NCBI RefSeq assembly: GCF_032118995.1 | Contig: NC_092665.1 | Location: 1,586,001-1,650,000, forward strand | Direction of reading: 5' to 3' | Length of the DNA: 64,000 nt | DNA from: Asterias amurensis | Lineage: Eukaryota > Echinodermata > Asteroidea > Forcipulatida > Asteriidae | Shown: piece by piece, positions 1 to 11,546 of the stretch | How the letters are laid out: each line of letters begins with the position of its first letter | Position numbering within the stretch: position 1 is the first letter of the stretch | Position numbers and translations under genes: made by a program | Notes under the pieces: generated by a model | Told to the model about the DNA's origin: nothing | Databases searched by the model: none | Seen by the model: the letters and a program-made list of their open reading frames with translations, nothing else

Positions 1-239
1 CCAAAAGTTTGAATCTGAGAAGGGTTACTGCAGTAATGCTTCCAAGATTGTGTGTTTGATAAGGGATTATTCTCCCTGCATATTTAAACATATTGGATTG
101 GGATTTCCAGGGACATTTAAAAAAACAACCTTTTGAATTGAAATTACATGTTTCAAAAAACCAAAGGTAATCTTTGCTGTCTTGAAAGATAACAAATCAT
201 GTTGCGAAAAAACACATTATTATCCATCACAAACTTAAG

Positions 240-512
240 GAAAAGTTCCTGGAACAAAAGTCTCTTTACTACACAATCCACACAAATCAGATGTTGTACA
301 GTGATCAAAATTGTCTAATGCAGGAATCACGGCGGGGAGGGGGGGGGTTGTCTGGTGTCTTCAACACAAAATTCCTGGAACAGAAATTTGTGATTATTCT
401 TGAGGGACAACAAAAGTCTCTTTTCTTTGACTAAAAGATTCTCTTTACAACACAATCCACACAAATCAGATGTTGTACAGTGATCAAAATTGTCTAATGC
501 AGGAATCACACA
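240..512. repeat. Direct duplication, about 75-bp core
   Basis: Two near-identical copies of a segment running from a CTCTTTAC motif through CACAATCCACACAAATCAGA to AATGCAGGAATCAC lie at about 262-328 and 440-510. The 5' flank (TTCCTGGAACA) is also shared. A G-rich tract separates them at about 334-350. It looks like a local segmental duplication; no coding potential is seen. Confidence 0.8.
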
Positions 513-524
513 CTTTGTCCACTA

Positions 525-800
525 GGAATTGGAAGTTAATGTCCATGTAAAAGTCAGTTGTTGCTGTCCATGTAGGAATCAGATGTCTATGTAGGAATGA
601 GTCATTGCTGTGTAGGGATCAGATGTGGCTGCCCATGTAGGAATCAGATGTGGCTGCCCATGTAGGAATATGAAGTGACTGTCATTGTAGGAACCAGATG
701 TGGCTATTCATGTAGGAATCATACATCATGTACGAATATGTGTATGTCCATGTAACAATCACACATTGCTGTCCATGTAGGAATCAGATGTCGATGCCCA
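525..800. repeat. Degenerate tandem repeat, unit about 28-31 bp
   Basis: The phrase CCATGTAGGAATCAGATG followed by TGGCTGC or similar recurs about nine times with small length changes. The repeat phrase resembles the end of the duplicated segment just upstream, so the array may have grown from it. Confidence 0.8.
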
Positions 801-1240
801 TCTTCTCCTCTTTAGATTTGAGAATTGTTGTGTCGCTCTTCTAATCAGCTTTCCCGTCTTCACTTAGATTCCAAAAATCCGTACAAGATCTGCACACAAA
901 AAGTAAATCACTTATGTATCAGTTCAAAATAAAATACTTGTCACAACAACCAAAATCGTAAATAATGTCCTGAAAATAATTATGTTTCTCAAAAATATCT
1001 TTTAAAATTTTACCTTACAAAATTTATTTTTGTTTTATTTCTTATAGTAAAACAAAATTAGGTTTCTCAAAAACCTGAACAGAAAGAACTAAGCTTAGCT
1101 GAACATTTGCAGCAAAACAGTTGAAAATTAATACCATTTCTGCGCCTTGAACACCCAGCAGGGTGGATATGTACGCATTAGAAGTCTTACTATAAATCTA
1201 AATTTTAAGTGAGACTTTTGTTTCTGTATTATTTTACAGT

Positions 1241-1375
1241 TTAAAGACACTGGATCCGCTTGGTAATTGTCAAATACCAGTTTTCTCATTCGGTATGCAC
1301 AAAAACGAAAATCTGCGGAAATGTTGACTCAGTTGGTCATTAAAATTGCAAGAGAATAATAAAGAAAAACAGCAG
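1241..1375 (+). mobile_element. Family A MITE fragment (Kolobok/T2-like)
   Basis: It starts TTAAAGACACTGGATCC and continues with GGTAATTGTCAAATACCAG, the terminal segment shared by about 19 copies in this window. Only the first 130 bp are recognisable. The rest of the element is absent or too diverged. Confidence 0.6.
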
Positions 1376-1545
1376 GTAGGGACTGAAACAACCCAACCAA
1401 ACCACATGCAAGGCTCCGGGAGTGAAATGGATGAAAACAAAAACGGTGAATGGATTTTCTTATTGCTTTGTTGTAGAGTGTCTAAAAATAGTTGCATGTA
1501 TCTTGCTTCGTGAGACGTAGCCCTGGGACGGATAAGACACCAGCA
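1376..1545. other. Unannotated spacer
   Basis: The sequence is AT-rich with short chance reading frames only. No splice-supported exon, RNA gene or named repeat is recognised. Confidence 0.5.
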
Positions 1546-1695
1546 GCCGATTTCATAAAACGCTAGGAATAATCCTACGTGTGTCTCGAGTCTAACTCGT
1601 CCTAACTTAGGATTAATCTTAAGTAAGGTTGGGACTCATCCCAAGTCCTAAGATTAATCTTAAGTTAGGAAGAGTTTGGTGAAATCGACGGCAGG
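1546..1695. mobile_element. Family C palindromic MITE
   Basis: Its terminus GATTTCATAAAACGCTAGG pairs imperfectly with GTTTGGTGAAATCGAC at the other end. The interior repeats CCTAACTTAGGATTAATC in inverted form. Related copies occur near 15.97, 43.47, 45.41, 51.12 and 52.01 kb. No transposase is present, so it is non-autonomous. Confidence 0.65.
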
Positions 1696-3137
1696 CCCCG
1701 TTGCTGTAACGGAGAGGTTCAACCTGTTTAGGCTAGCACCGTGTTGAGCCAATGGCATGGCGTTTGCACACAAAAACAAACACAACATTCAACTGGAACA
1801 ACAGTGACACAAAACACCCAGAAATTGTCAACTTACAACACAAGCATACCCCCGAAATAGCCTTATAATATGGAGTAACTTACCCACTACTGATGACCGA
1901 AAGATGAAGCATTATGGATGTTCTTGGAAGAGACAAATACTAAAAAGAAGTTCGCGGATGATATCAGCTGTCAAACTCAAACCTCCCTCCATTGTTGTGA
2001 AACTGACCTCATATTGAACTATGGAGGGCGCACTATAAAAACATATAAAAAAATTATTAGGTTTAAGAGCAGCGACGTAGCCCCCCCCCCCCCCCTCCCA
2101 AATTAATACGGTGAACGTGTTTTATTTCATAAAAGTTAGCTCAAAACAAATTATTATAAGGCTGTGCAAACCGCATGAATTGAAATTACCTCCTCATTAA
2201 TTTAAAAGTATTTATGCAGGATTTAATAGAGGTTAGATATAAAGAGTATGTGATGAGACTCTCATTATTGAGAGAATTCCATTTTGAAGTTAAGTGAGAT
2301 GTTTGGGATTTATCATAGCTTGTTGATTGTGGGGGTGGGGGGGGGGGGGGCTTGAAATATACAGGTCTACCCATTATGGGAAATAGTTGGCTGAATCTTT
2401 CAGATCACAGACAAAGTTAATGGTATTTTCCGAGAGGGCAACATGTTAGGGCCAAGCCAGGGGAAAAGATCTGGGGCGGCCAGAGGTATTGTTTGCTTGA
2501 TGAGCAATCTTGCCAGTTTGGGCAGATAGAGTATGACATAATATTATTGGGGGCTACCCCAAAATTTCGGGAAATTTAAATGTGGGATGCATTTTTTAAT
2601 TAACATAGGTGGAGGAAGGGGCAGGGGTTTGTTTTTGATCGATTGACAGCTGTGATGTAGATGATGCAAGTGGGTAACATAATTATTTGGGGCAAACCCA
2701 GATGGGAAAATCAATGTGGGATCCAATATTTGGTATTGACTGATTACAACACTAAATGAACAGGTGGGGTGGGGTAGCCTTTAGTCAAGGCGCAACCCCC
2801 CAAAATAATGTCTTGCGCTGGTTTTTCTTTTTCGTGCGAGACATCTGTGGTGATGCCACCGCGTGCGCCTTGATTAAAGGCTAAGTTGTGGGCAAATCCA
2901 ATGTATAGCATTAGGACTTAATGCAGCTTAATGGGGGTAAGGGGGGGGGGGTGACGCTTGATGATGGAGAAGTAGTGTTGTGCCTGTTTATGGCCTTAAT
3001 TTTACTCATTAAAAATAAACAATCAAGCCAACAAAAATAATGAAAGTACCACATTGTTTACAATCAATAACTTCGCCGTCATACTGAGACATTTATTTAC
3101 TCTTCCTTATTAAATTAATTAATTTCCGGTATTGTCG
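1696..3137. other. Gene-free stretch with poly(G/C) tracts
   Basis: No exon is supported. Notable contents are long C or G runs near 2079-2096, 2332-2350 and 2940-2952, and AT-rich sequence between them. The short open frames here run through the homopolymers and look spurious. Confidence 0.5.
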
Positions 3138-3366
3138 TTAAAGGCACTGGGCACTATTGGTAAATACTCAAAATAATTGTTAGGGAAAAAAGTTACTTGG
3201 TAACAAGCATTGTAAAGCTGTTGATAATATAAAACATTGTGAGAAATGACACCCTCTTAAAGTAACGTAGTTTTCGAGAAAGAAGTAAAAGATAATAATT
3301 TTTATTTGAATTTGATTTCGAGACCCCAGCATTTAGATTTTGAGGTCCCGAAATCAAGCATCTGTA
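3138..3366 (+). mobile_element. Family A MITE, truncated
   Basis: It opens TTAAAGGCACTGGGCAC and keeps the internal landmarks of the family: ACTTGGTAACAAGCA, ACATTGTGAGAAATG, TTTTCGAGAAAGAAG, and the GAGGTCCCGAAATCAAGC palindrome arm. The second terminus is missing. Confidence 0.8.
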
Positions 3367-4482
3367 TTTAATAAACCCTAATGTTGAATTACTGTTTGGG
3401 TCCACTTGTATTTTGAACGTATCACTCCACAAATTATTAAACATTATAAGCTTAACAGTTTGGGAAGAAATTAATACAATAATAAAAATTATTATATTTT
3501 ATTTATATTGACTATTATTTTTCACGATAAAATCTACACAGCCTTTAAGGAGGCTAAATTGATTTTTAGTTTTACATCACTAAGAAAAGTTAACAAATAC
3601 AACGCATGTTATTGAAACCCACAGTTTGTTTCAATCGGTATTTAAAAGGTTCCAAAAAACTAACCATTTCAAAAGTGGGTAAAGTTTTTGAGGTGCAAAC
3701 AACCTGGCCGGTTATGTTCAAGCGGGAAGAATCCTCTACAATATTATTGGAATACAGTCTGAGAACCGTTTCTGTCAGTAGCACATTTCAGATTAACTTT
3801 TTTGGGGGGAATTAAAAGGGACTCTAAACCACGACATGTTACTTCAGAGCTGCAGCAGCAGCTGTTTCTTACTTCTTATAACTTGTGATTGTTGGTAGTT
3901 TCCAGCGTCATTACCAAACGTAATATACATACCCATTGGTTTTAACTATTTGAAAACATTTCAAAAGGTCCTTAAACAATGAACATTTTGAAGTAACTTG
4001 TAGCTAAATACAGATATACTTGTTGCAAACAAGAGAGGTGGGTATTCTTAGAATTGTGCCAAAAGTGCAGTACACTCGGATACAAAGAAATAAAAACAAT
4101 GTCATGTATTTTTCACAAGACGAATAGATAATAATAGTTTGAAATAAATTGTTTCCGTTTGGTACACGCCCCCCCCCCATTCTATTACCCACACTGTAAT
4201 ACTGCCAATATCATAACACTGCCAATTTCTGTCTTGAGATGAAACTACGTTTCAAACGACGCAGTAATGCACATCCCCATTCGCTGACTTGTAAACTCCA
4301 ACTCAAGGCAGGAGTTGGTAGTTTACAGTACACAACACCTCGCTGTGCGTCGACTGGCTGAGTTTTGTAAAATAATTACTGCCCACTTTGAACTAGAGAG
4401 GGCGCTACACGCATTGACAACACATGGCGGACGGAACACGCACGTGCGAGTTGTCATCAAACAAATCGGCTAGAGAGCTAAG
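3367..4482. other. Spacer upstream of the DUF7869-like gene
   Basis: The stretch is AT-rich with a C run near 4168. From about 4260 it becomes more GC-balanced and includes the phrase GAGAGGGCGCTACACGC. This probably leads into the promoter of the downstream gene. No coding feature is supported. Confidence 0.45.
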
Positions 4483-4490
4483 TATAAAAG
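4483..4490 (+). promoter_or_regulatory. Candidate TATA box
   Basis: TATAAAAG lies about 144 bp before the chosen ATG of the six-exon gene, in the last AT-rich dip of a GC-richer leader. The spacing would allow a 5' UTR of roughly 110 bp. This is a sequence match only. Confidence 0.4.
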
Positions 4491-4633
4491 TATTTTCAAT
4501 AATAACTCTTATTGTAGGTGCAAGTTTCTGTGTGTGTGAAACTAATGTAGTGTAGCCCAACACGGCCGTAGTCCACCCATGCTAACACTGACTAACAAAT
4601 GTAAAATAACAGTACGAGTAACAGAGCAAGTTG

Positions 4634-7600
4634 ATGACAACATTCAAGTACCGGTTCTCGACAAACGAAGTGCACAAATCGAGAGGGCCCTTGCGTCCAT
4701 TTTGGATGCAAAACATCGACAACTCTAGTTCGGACGAAGCCAGTTTGAAACAGTTAGATATGGAGTACTTTGCTAGCGATTCTGTTCATTCAGACGATGA
4801 TGATAGTGACACTGACAGTGAAGGGATTGAGGCCAAGAAAAGTTCCAGAGCCCGGAGTAGAAAGGTAGAGCTAGAGGATGAAGGTGACTTTTCAAATCAA
4901 GATGATTCTGAAGAAGATGATGATGACCCGATCGTGACAAGTGACAAACTTGACCGTGTTCTCCACCTCCTAGAGGACACAATCGCCGAGGATCCGAACA
5001 TCGAACTGCAGAGGGCTCACGAGTTCAACTGCGGATGTGTTACCTTCGATGGACAACCTTGTATTCGGCAATTCTCCGATGAAGAGATATTCGACCTTCG
5101 CATTAGCATGCAGGGGTTGAACGAAGGTAGAAACTTTGTTGATTGAACTTTGGCTGAGCTGTTGAATTGTAATAATAACAAACTGGGCTTACTCATCATA
5201 GTCATGGTATTATTACAGCCCGTCCATACAGGGATAGCTTACAATACAGTTTATTAGTTACATCGATTAAATTCTAGCTGTACCCATTGATTTTAATCCT
5301 CTTAATAGAGCACAGTCCAGGGCCTGAATATGGCTTTACTTTGTTTAATTAAGAAGTAAGAGCACATGGGTTTAGTTGGGTAAAAATGCCCCAAAAATGT
5401 AAATAATATATTTCGATGTTTCCTTTTAGGTCAGAAAGACTTGATTCTCTTGGCAATATTTCACACATCGATGAACACGAGTGAGTTGATCTTCACCAAG
5501 GGCAAAAAGAAATCAGAGTTGAAAGAGTGCATAAGATCAAGAAATATTTACCTCGTCAAGAGCTTGAGAGTTTGTGCCAGCGCCTTCAGATTTCTTCACG
5601 TGTGAGTAGATGGTTACTGGTCAATCAAGATTGACACATCCAAACTGATCATTACTTATCTGAAATTGAAAGTACGAAGTTGGAAATTATACACATTCTA
5701 AGTTCATTTTGGTTTTTACCCATACACCGATGTGAGTTAGCACTGTATACTCGGTACTTCCCCCAAGCTCTGTGAACAAAAATCACAGGCATATTACTCA
5801 GGTGGGTTTCGAACCCATGACCTTTTCAATTCTAGAGCAGTGTATAGACATTTTATATGAGACAATGCAGCGTACTCAACAAGTTTTGGTGGCCTAGCCA
5901 TAGGGGTGTAGGAGGTCATGACTCTTGCTTCTCGTCACTCAAGGGTAAATTGGTACTCTCCAGACTAATGTTTCTCTTTTCCTTTAACCCTTCTTAAAGC
6001 GTTAGCAAGAACAAGGTGAGCGCCGTACAGCAGTGGTATCGGGAGCACGGCCTGACTCCCCGCCGGAAGAAGTCTGGTGGCCAAGTCGGTCCGAAACCGT
6101 TGCAATATGAGGACATCACAAGGATCTTTCGTTTCATCCAGAATTTCGCGGAGGAGCACGCTTTGGTACTCCCTAGTAGGCTACCTAGCTCTAAGGGGTC
6201 GTACCTTTCCTTGTTACCGTCCTCCCTCTCTAAGTCAGTCGTATGGAGAGACCACTACAAGGAGGCTTTGCGAGCAACAGGTACTAAACAACTTTTCAAC
6301 CAGGGCGCAATTTCATAGAGCTGCTTAAGAAGAAAGTATTTCTTGTAATTTGTTTGGTGTGCCCCTTCACGGGCCTGGAATGTCTTATTGAGAGGGCAAG
6401 GCCATTTTTATTGGGCAAAGGCAACTATCGATGATAAATCTAAAAGTCTATGGGAAACTGTAGAAGGGGCACCAATGCCAAGACAAGGGGCGTGCCCTTA
6501 AGAGTGAAGTATCCAGGCCGCTGTTTGTTTTATTGATAATTGATTTTTGTTTGTTTTGTGATTTAGAGTTCAGAGCAGCTCCACTCGGTACCTTTAAGAG
6601 GTTATGGCAACAACTTTGTCCTGAAATCATCGTCGGCCTACCAACAATCGACCTCTGTCAAGAATGCCGACAAAACAACAGCCTCATTGTCAAGACGGTC
6701 AAGTGCGACGAAGACTACAAATTATCTACCGTGAGGAAGCAGTTGGCCCACCTTCAAGGTGTCAAAGTCCAGCAGGACTTATACAGGAGCCAAGTTGCAG
6801 ATGCTAAACTAGTCGTCGGAAGTGGCAATATGAAGTTGGGCCGCAACGCCCCTTGCTCAAGACAGTGTGACATGCATTATTCTTTTGATTTTGGGCATCA
6901 GCTTCATTATCCGTCCAACCCCGTTCAGCCTAGCCCCCTGTACTTCCTGCAGCCCCGAAAATGCGGCTTATTCGGTGTCTGCTGTGAGGGCGTTCCCCAA
7001 CAGATTAACTACCTAATCGACGAAGGGATGGCGATGACACACAGCAGTAACGCCACTATCAGCTATCTTCACCACTTCTTTGAAACGTATGGACTGGGCG
7101 AAGAAAGCCTTAGTCTGCATTGTGACAACTGCGCAGGGCAGAATAAAAGCAGGTAAAATGTCATAATTATGACGTCATTATAAGGCAACCATCTTGTCAA
7201 TGTTTCCAAACTGAGGCTGGAAGTTGACCTGGTCGGGTTCCTTTTCACCTGGTATTAGTTGCCATCAGTCTAGCACACAAGGAACTGGATACAATACATG
7301 TAGCACCATGATGATGTCTATTATGAGCCAGTTCGAGTGCACACATTTAGTAACAACTCGTCAGGAAGCCTGGTCAACCTTTTGATAACCACGGAGCGCT
7401 TTGACATTGCTTTATGATTGAGGTGACTCCCACCAGATTCGAGAAGTATTTCGCAAAATAAAATGAAATGAAATAGTTAACAATTCTGTCTATTATTTTA
7501 TCAGATACTTGGTTTTCTACCTCATCTGGCGTACCATCCATGGACTACACAAGAACATCTCCCTGAACTATATGGTCGCAGGCCACACCAAATTCAGCCC

Positions 7601-8742
7601 CGATTGGTGTTTTGGTTTACTGAAGCAGAAGTTACGCCGAAGCCCAGTGTCATGTCTTCAAGACATTGCTCGCTTGACCCATCAGAGTACTGTGTCGGAG
7701 GTGAACCTGGCCCAACTCGTCGGCAGTGAGGCACAAGAAGTTTACGTTCCGCTTTACGACTGGCAAAGTTTCTTGGGCGAGTACTTCATTCCACTCATTG
7801 GATTCAAGAAGTTTCACCAATTCCGGTTAGATTTCTGTAATTTTTGTTACTTAACTACAACAATAACTACTTTTTTATCGATTGTCTTTGGGCATCTCAA
7901 AAAGCGCTTATCATAATTTATTTCCAGACAGGCTTTTGATGGGTTTTTTAACTATGAAATCCATTTATGTACACCTGGTAAGGGTTAACTTGGTGCTGCG
8001 GCGCATTTAGCACCCATTACACGAAACACAGGGGCAAACCCCATCTCTTAGCGATAAGTGTAACTGAGTGCTCTAACAAGAATTTCACAACACCTACATT
8101 TTTATACATCCTATCAACAGGACAAAGCATTAAGTGTCTTGCTTAAGATCGCAAGTGTCAAGACTGAGACTCGAACCCACACTCTACCATCAGAAACATC
8201 AGAGCTAGAATCCATTGTGCTTGCTCGCTTGGCCCTTTACATGCAAAGTTTTTAAGGTCATTTTGCCCACCTTCCAGAAAATGGAAACAAAATGACCTCA
8301 TGATTCTCAAGAAGATGACCAGAGTTGACTGGTCAAAACAAACCTGCGAGAGAGATTTCATACCACATGGTGTTACTGAAGGTTTATCTTGAATATCTAA
8401 ACCTATACTCACTTCAACATTGTCTCTACTTTCAGAATTTCTTCAGAGGAACCCGGTGTGGTTTATTCGTCTCAATCCCCAACAGATCAAGAGCAAGAAT
8501 TCAATCTTCTCCGTACGCCAGACACGTTCCCACCTCTGGAGTTGCCCCAGCAGACACCACCTCCTGGACTCGACGCAAGACGCCAGTGGTATCTATATGA
8601 AAAGATAAGAGAATTCTGTAGTGATGAAGGCGCAGATCATACATGCCCAAAACCCACCGTCCCAAACCCTGACTACTGCGCTGGTCTAGAGGAAATCAGC
8701 TCCACAGCGCAGAAGAAAAGAAAAGCGAATTGTAAAGTTTGA
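4634..8742 (+). CDS. DUF7869-like family protein, six exons, possibly transposase-derived
   Basis: Exons read by frame and splice consensus are 4634-5126, 5430-5601, 6000-6280, 6567-7152, 7505-7825 and 8436-8742. Phases agree throughout and give 719 aa. Residues about 35-105 are very acidic (DSEEDDDDP and Asp/Glu/Ser runs). The conserved body follows. It includes WYREHGLTPR, NFAEEHALVLPSR, the paired cysteines of DLCQEC, HYSFDFGHQLHYPSNP, CGLFGVCCEG and LHCDNCAGQNK at about 501-509. GHTKFSPDWCFGLLKQ, YDWQSFLGEYF and RRQWYLYEKIREFC come after it. I recognise this as a multicopy metazoan family found in fish, cnidarians and sponges. The aspartate-bearing DNCAGQNK motif suggests an RNase H-like (DDE-type) fold, which is inference. 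No terminal inverted repeats were found, and no frame is broken. It could be a host gene, a domesticated copy or an intact intron-bearing transposon gene. Confidence 0.85.
5705..5850 (-). mobile_element. tRNA-derived SINE (family F), in intron 2
   Basis: Read on the minus strand it has a tRNA-like B box (GGGTTCGAAACCC), then CACCTGAGTAATATGCC, a CACAGAGCTTGG segment and ACAGTGCTAACTCACATCG. The same order is seen near 27.4, 52.7, 55.9 and 58.3 kb. It lies in the intron between exons 2 and 3. Confidence 0.7.
7160..7500 (+). mobile_element. SINE/LINE-tail-like sequence, in intron 4
   Basis: The intron contains a GAGCGCTTTGACATTGC phrase and ends in a short A-rich repeat (AATGAAATGAAAT), typical of a short retroposon tail. 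The 5' boundary is not clear and no reading frame is present. Confidence 0.35.
7980..8245 (-). mobile_element. tRNA-derived SINE (family G), in intron 5
   Basis: On the minus strand there is a B-box-like GGGTTCGAGTCTCAG followed by GACACTTGCGATC and a CAAGACACTTAATGC body. This matches the order in copies near 52.5, 58.8, 62.7 and 63.5 kb. It sits between exons 5 and 6. Confidence 0.6.
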
Positions 8743-8865
8743 AAGGTTAGACAGGATTGGGAGAGCCGACAAAAAAGAAAGTCGCAGACGGTGTTCAAGT
8801 TTTGTTCGTGTTTTGTTAATGTTGCGTGAAGGCCCGATACTTTGTTGCCTTCATGCCCCCTGCCT

Positions 8866-9262
8866 TTGCATCATTGAAATGCTCCAGTAGAAATTTATAT
8901 TTACCTCATAGGGTTCCATTGACCAAGGAGAAGATGTCTTGGTGCCCTTGCCCTTTCGAAAGCGAAGCACACAGGTCTGCTCTGACCATTGCATTGGTGC
9001 CCTTGAAATGCTCCAGTAGAAATTTATGATTATGTACCTCATAGGGTTCCCTTTACCAAGGAGAAAATGTCTTTGGTGCCCTTGCCCTTCCAAAAACGAA
9101 CCAAACTGTACAGGCCATGCACTGGTCGTTGCCTCGGTGCCCCTAAAATGCTCCAGCAAAAATTTACAAAACCCTCAGTGGGTAGAGTGCCCTTTAACCA
9201 AGGAGAACATGCCTTGGTGCCCTTGCCCTTTCAAAATGGAAGCATACAGGCCTGTTTGTGTG
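8866..9262 (+). repeat. Tandem repeat, about 132-141 bp unit, 2.7 copies
   Basis: The phrases AAATGCTCCAGTAGAAATTT, TAGGGTTCC, ACCAAGGAGAA and TTGGTGCCCTTGCCCTTTC recur at about 8877, 9008 and 9147. It starts about 120 bp after the stop of the six-exon gene, so it probably lies in its 3' UTR or just past it. Inverted fragments with GGGCACCAAGG occur near 6.46, 20.6 and 21.7 kb, so the unit is a mobile repeat that multiplied locally. Confidence 0.75.
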
Positions 9263-9746
9263 TTAGTGTCAATGACATGAATCAACAAACCTCTAAAAAT
9301 GTGGGCTCAATCTTCTGTGTGAGTCAAGAAAAGAAAGTAAAAAACAATGCCCAATTGTCAGTATGCAAACACATTGTCCTAAAGTTTGGTTGTAACAGCC
9401 GAAACCAGCTGTTGCGTTTTTAAGGTTTTCAGGTAAAGTTTCTCGTCTTTCAGTTAGGAAATGTTTCTTATAAAAAAACTGTTCTAGTATGAACTTCATA
9501 ACCAGTATGCTTTCAAACTAAAATTTAACAATGGTGTTGTTAATCGTTACCATTTCGGTATAATACCTTTAAGTATTGAATTGTTTGTTCTTAATGAGTA
9601 AATTTGTTAGCTGAATTCAACATTGTTATCATATCATATTGACTTCTTTAAATGGTGGCAAACAAAACTGCTATCTTTGTACCCATAAATCGTTGTACCC
9701 TCTAACTTTATATGAAAGTATCTGTTTAACATTAACAATTTCCTGC
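9263..9746. other. Spacer, no recognised feature
   Basis: This is AT-rich sequence after the tandem repeat. A short reading frame continues from the repeat but matches nothing I know. No clear AATAAA polyadenylation signal was found for the upstream gene. Confidence 0.4.
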
Positions 9747-10126
9747 ATAAAGACAGTGGACACTATTGGTAGTTACTCAAAATAATTACAAGCATAAAAC
9801 CTTACTTGGTAACGAGCAATGGAGAGCTGTTGATAGTATAAAACATTGTGAGAAACGGCTCCCTCTGAAGGAATGTAGTTTTTGAGAAAGAAGTAATTTT
9901 CCACGAATTTGATTTCAAGAACCCAGATTTAGAACTTGAGGTCTCGAAATCAAGCATCTGAAAGCACAGATGACAAGGGTGTTTTTTCTTTCATTATTAT
10001 CTCGCAACTTCGGCGACCAATTGAGCTCAAATTTTCACAGGTTTCTTAATTTATGCATATGTTGAGATACACCAACTGTGAAGGCCAGTCTGTGACAAAT
10101 ACCAAAAGTGTCCAGTGTCTTCAAAA
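9747..10126 (+). mobile_element. Family A MITE, near full length
   Basis: It runs from AAAGACAGTGGACACTATTG to AAAAGTGTCCAGTGTCTT, so both termini are present as an inverted pair. The TTAA target is degraded to ATAA on the left. The internal GAGACC palindrome and the ACAAGGGTGTTTTTTC landmark are retained. Confidence 0.85.
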
Positions 10127-10299
10127 GTATTTTTTCTTGGATTGTTACTAAGCTTTTCCTGATGATTTTACTAAAACAAATTTCTTAAACAGTATATCTT
10201 TGAACAATGTTTGATCTTTATTCCGACTCACACCCTTATGTTCTGAAAACCCTATGTTTCAACAACCTCATGATTAAATTACACTCTTGGGTTAGGGTA

Positions 10300-10466
10300 A
10301 CAAAAACTTGCTTAGCACCGACTAATATTGCTTAGCAGAAACTGATTACCAGCCAAAAGACCATAAATTCACATTGTTTTGACTGGTGCTCATCCCAATT
10401 GTTGCTTAACACAGAAATTTGCTAAGCATTATTTTCTATAAAAAAGTTTTATGAAATTGGGCACTG
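10300..10466. mobile_element. Family B MITE
   Basis: The segment carries the family phrases TTGCTTAGCAGAAACTG, ACCAGCCAAAAG, TTGCTAAGCA and TTTTATGAAATTGGGC, with inverted symmetry around the centre. It corresponds to the better preserved copy at 19.74 kb. Confidence 0.65.
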
Positions 10467-10668
10467 TTAGAAATGCATTAATGTTTATCACAGAATGTTC
10501 ATTGGAAATAAATTCAAAATCATTGATTTAAAAACATTACTCAAGCTCTTTCATTGTGTTTTTTATTATTATGGCGATCCATATAAACATTTTATGTGCC
10601 CCAAAAATACTTTACAATGCTCAGTAATTTTATCCCAATTTTCCTACTGTAAGTTTTCAAAAATACTA

Positions 10669-10968
10669 TTAAAGGCTGTGGACACTATTGGTAATCACTA
10701 AAAATAATTTGTAGCATAAAACCTCACTTGGTAACGAGTAATGGGGAGAGGTTGATAGTATAAAACATTTTGAGAAACGGCTCCCTCTGAAGTGACGTAG
10801 ATTTCGAGAAAGAAGTAATTTTCCACGAATTTGATTTCGAGACCTCAAGTTTAGAATTTGAGGTTTCGAAATCAAGCATCTGAAAGCACACAACTTCGTG
10901 TGACAAGGGTGTTTTTATGTCATTCATATCTCGCAACTTCGACGACCAATTGAGCTCATTTCACAGGT
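10669..10968 (+). mobile_element. Family A MITE, 3' truncated
   Basis: It opens TTAAAGGCTGTGGACACTAT and contains the full left and central parts, including ACACAACTTCGTGTGACA. Similarity stops after CATTTCACAGG, so the right terminus is lost. Confidence 0.85.
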
Positions 10969-11335
10969 TGAAAAAAATAGTTCAAAATGATTTCGTTTTA
11001 CAGATATTTACAAGCATTCCTATCAACTTATTGTGAAGATTCTATTGGTAAAACGAAATAAGTGATCTCAAATAACAACAAGTTGATTTGTTTACAAGTT
11101 TGTATAAACTCTCCCTCTGAAGCCTTCATAAAACCACGGAGCTGCATGCTGTTTTTGATATGTTTTTATAAGCTATCTACAGAACGCCCCCGTCTTACAA
11201 AGTCCGTCTCGTTAAATTACAATAACGCCCTCTATTGACAAGAGCTGTCACTGTGGGCCGAAAAAGGCGCAACGATTAAAGGTTGGCCCCTACAGTTTTC
11301 CTAACGTAGTTACTAATTACAGAGTCAAGGTTCAC

Positions 11336-11546
11336 GTCGGTGTCGCATGCAATTATGTCCTCTATGCAATACTATCCGAAGAACATTATTGCATATGCAA
11401 TAATGTTCGCTGGACGGTTTTGCATATGCAATCGTGTCCGCCCGGACGCTGCTGCGTAATGCAGTTGTGTCCGCCCGGACACATTTGCATATGCAGTTGT
11501 GTCCGTAGGTTAAACGCCCTTGGTCGACAGAACACGTTCGCAATTT
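11336..11546 (+). repeat. GCATATGC-rich inverted repeat, left arm
   Basis: The arm is built from TTGCATATGCAA cores spaced by TGTCCGCCCGGAC-type phrases. It starts GGTGTCGCATGCAATTATG and ends GAACACGTTCGC. It matches the reverse complement of 13756-13988 over nearly its whole length, apart from one indel of about 25 bp. It may be a long terminal repeat of a foldback-type DNA element or a second copy of a short repeat. Confidence 0.8.
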
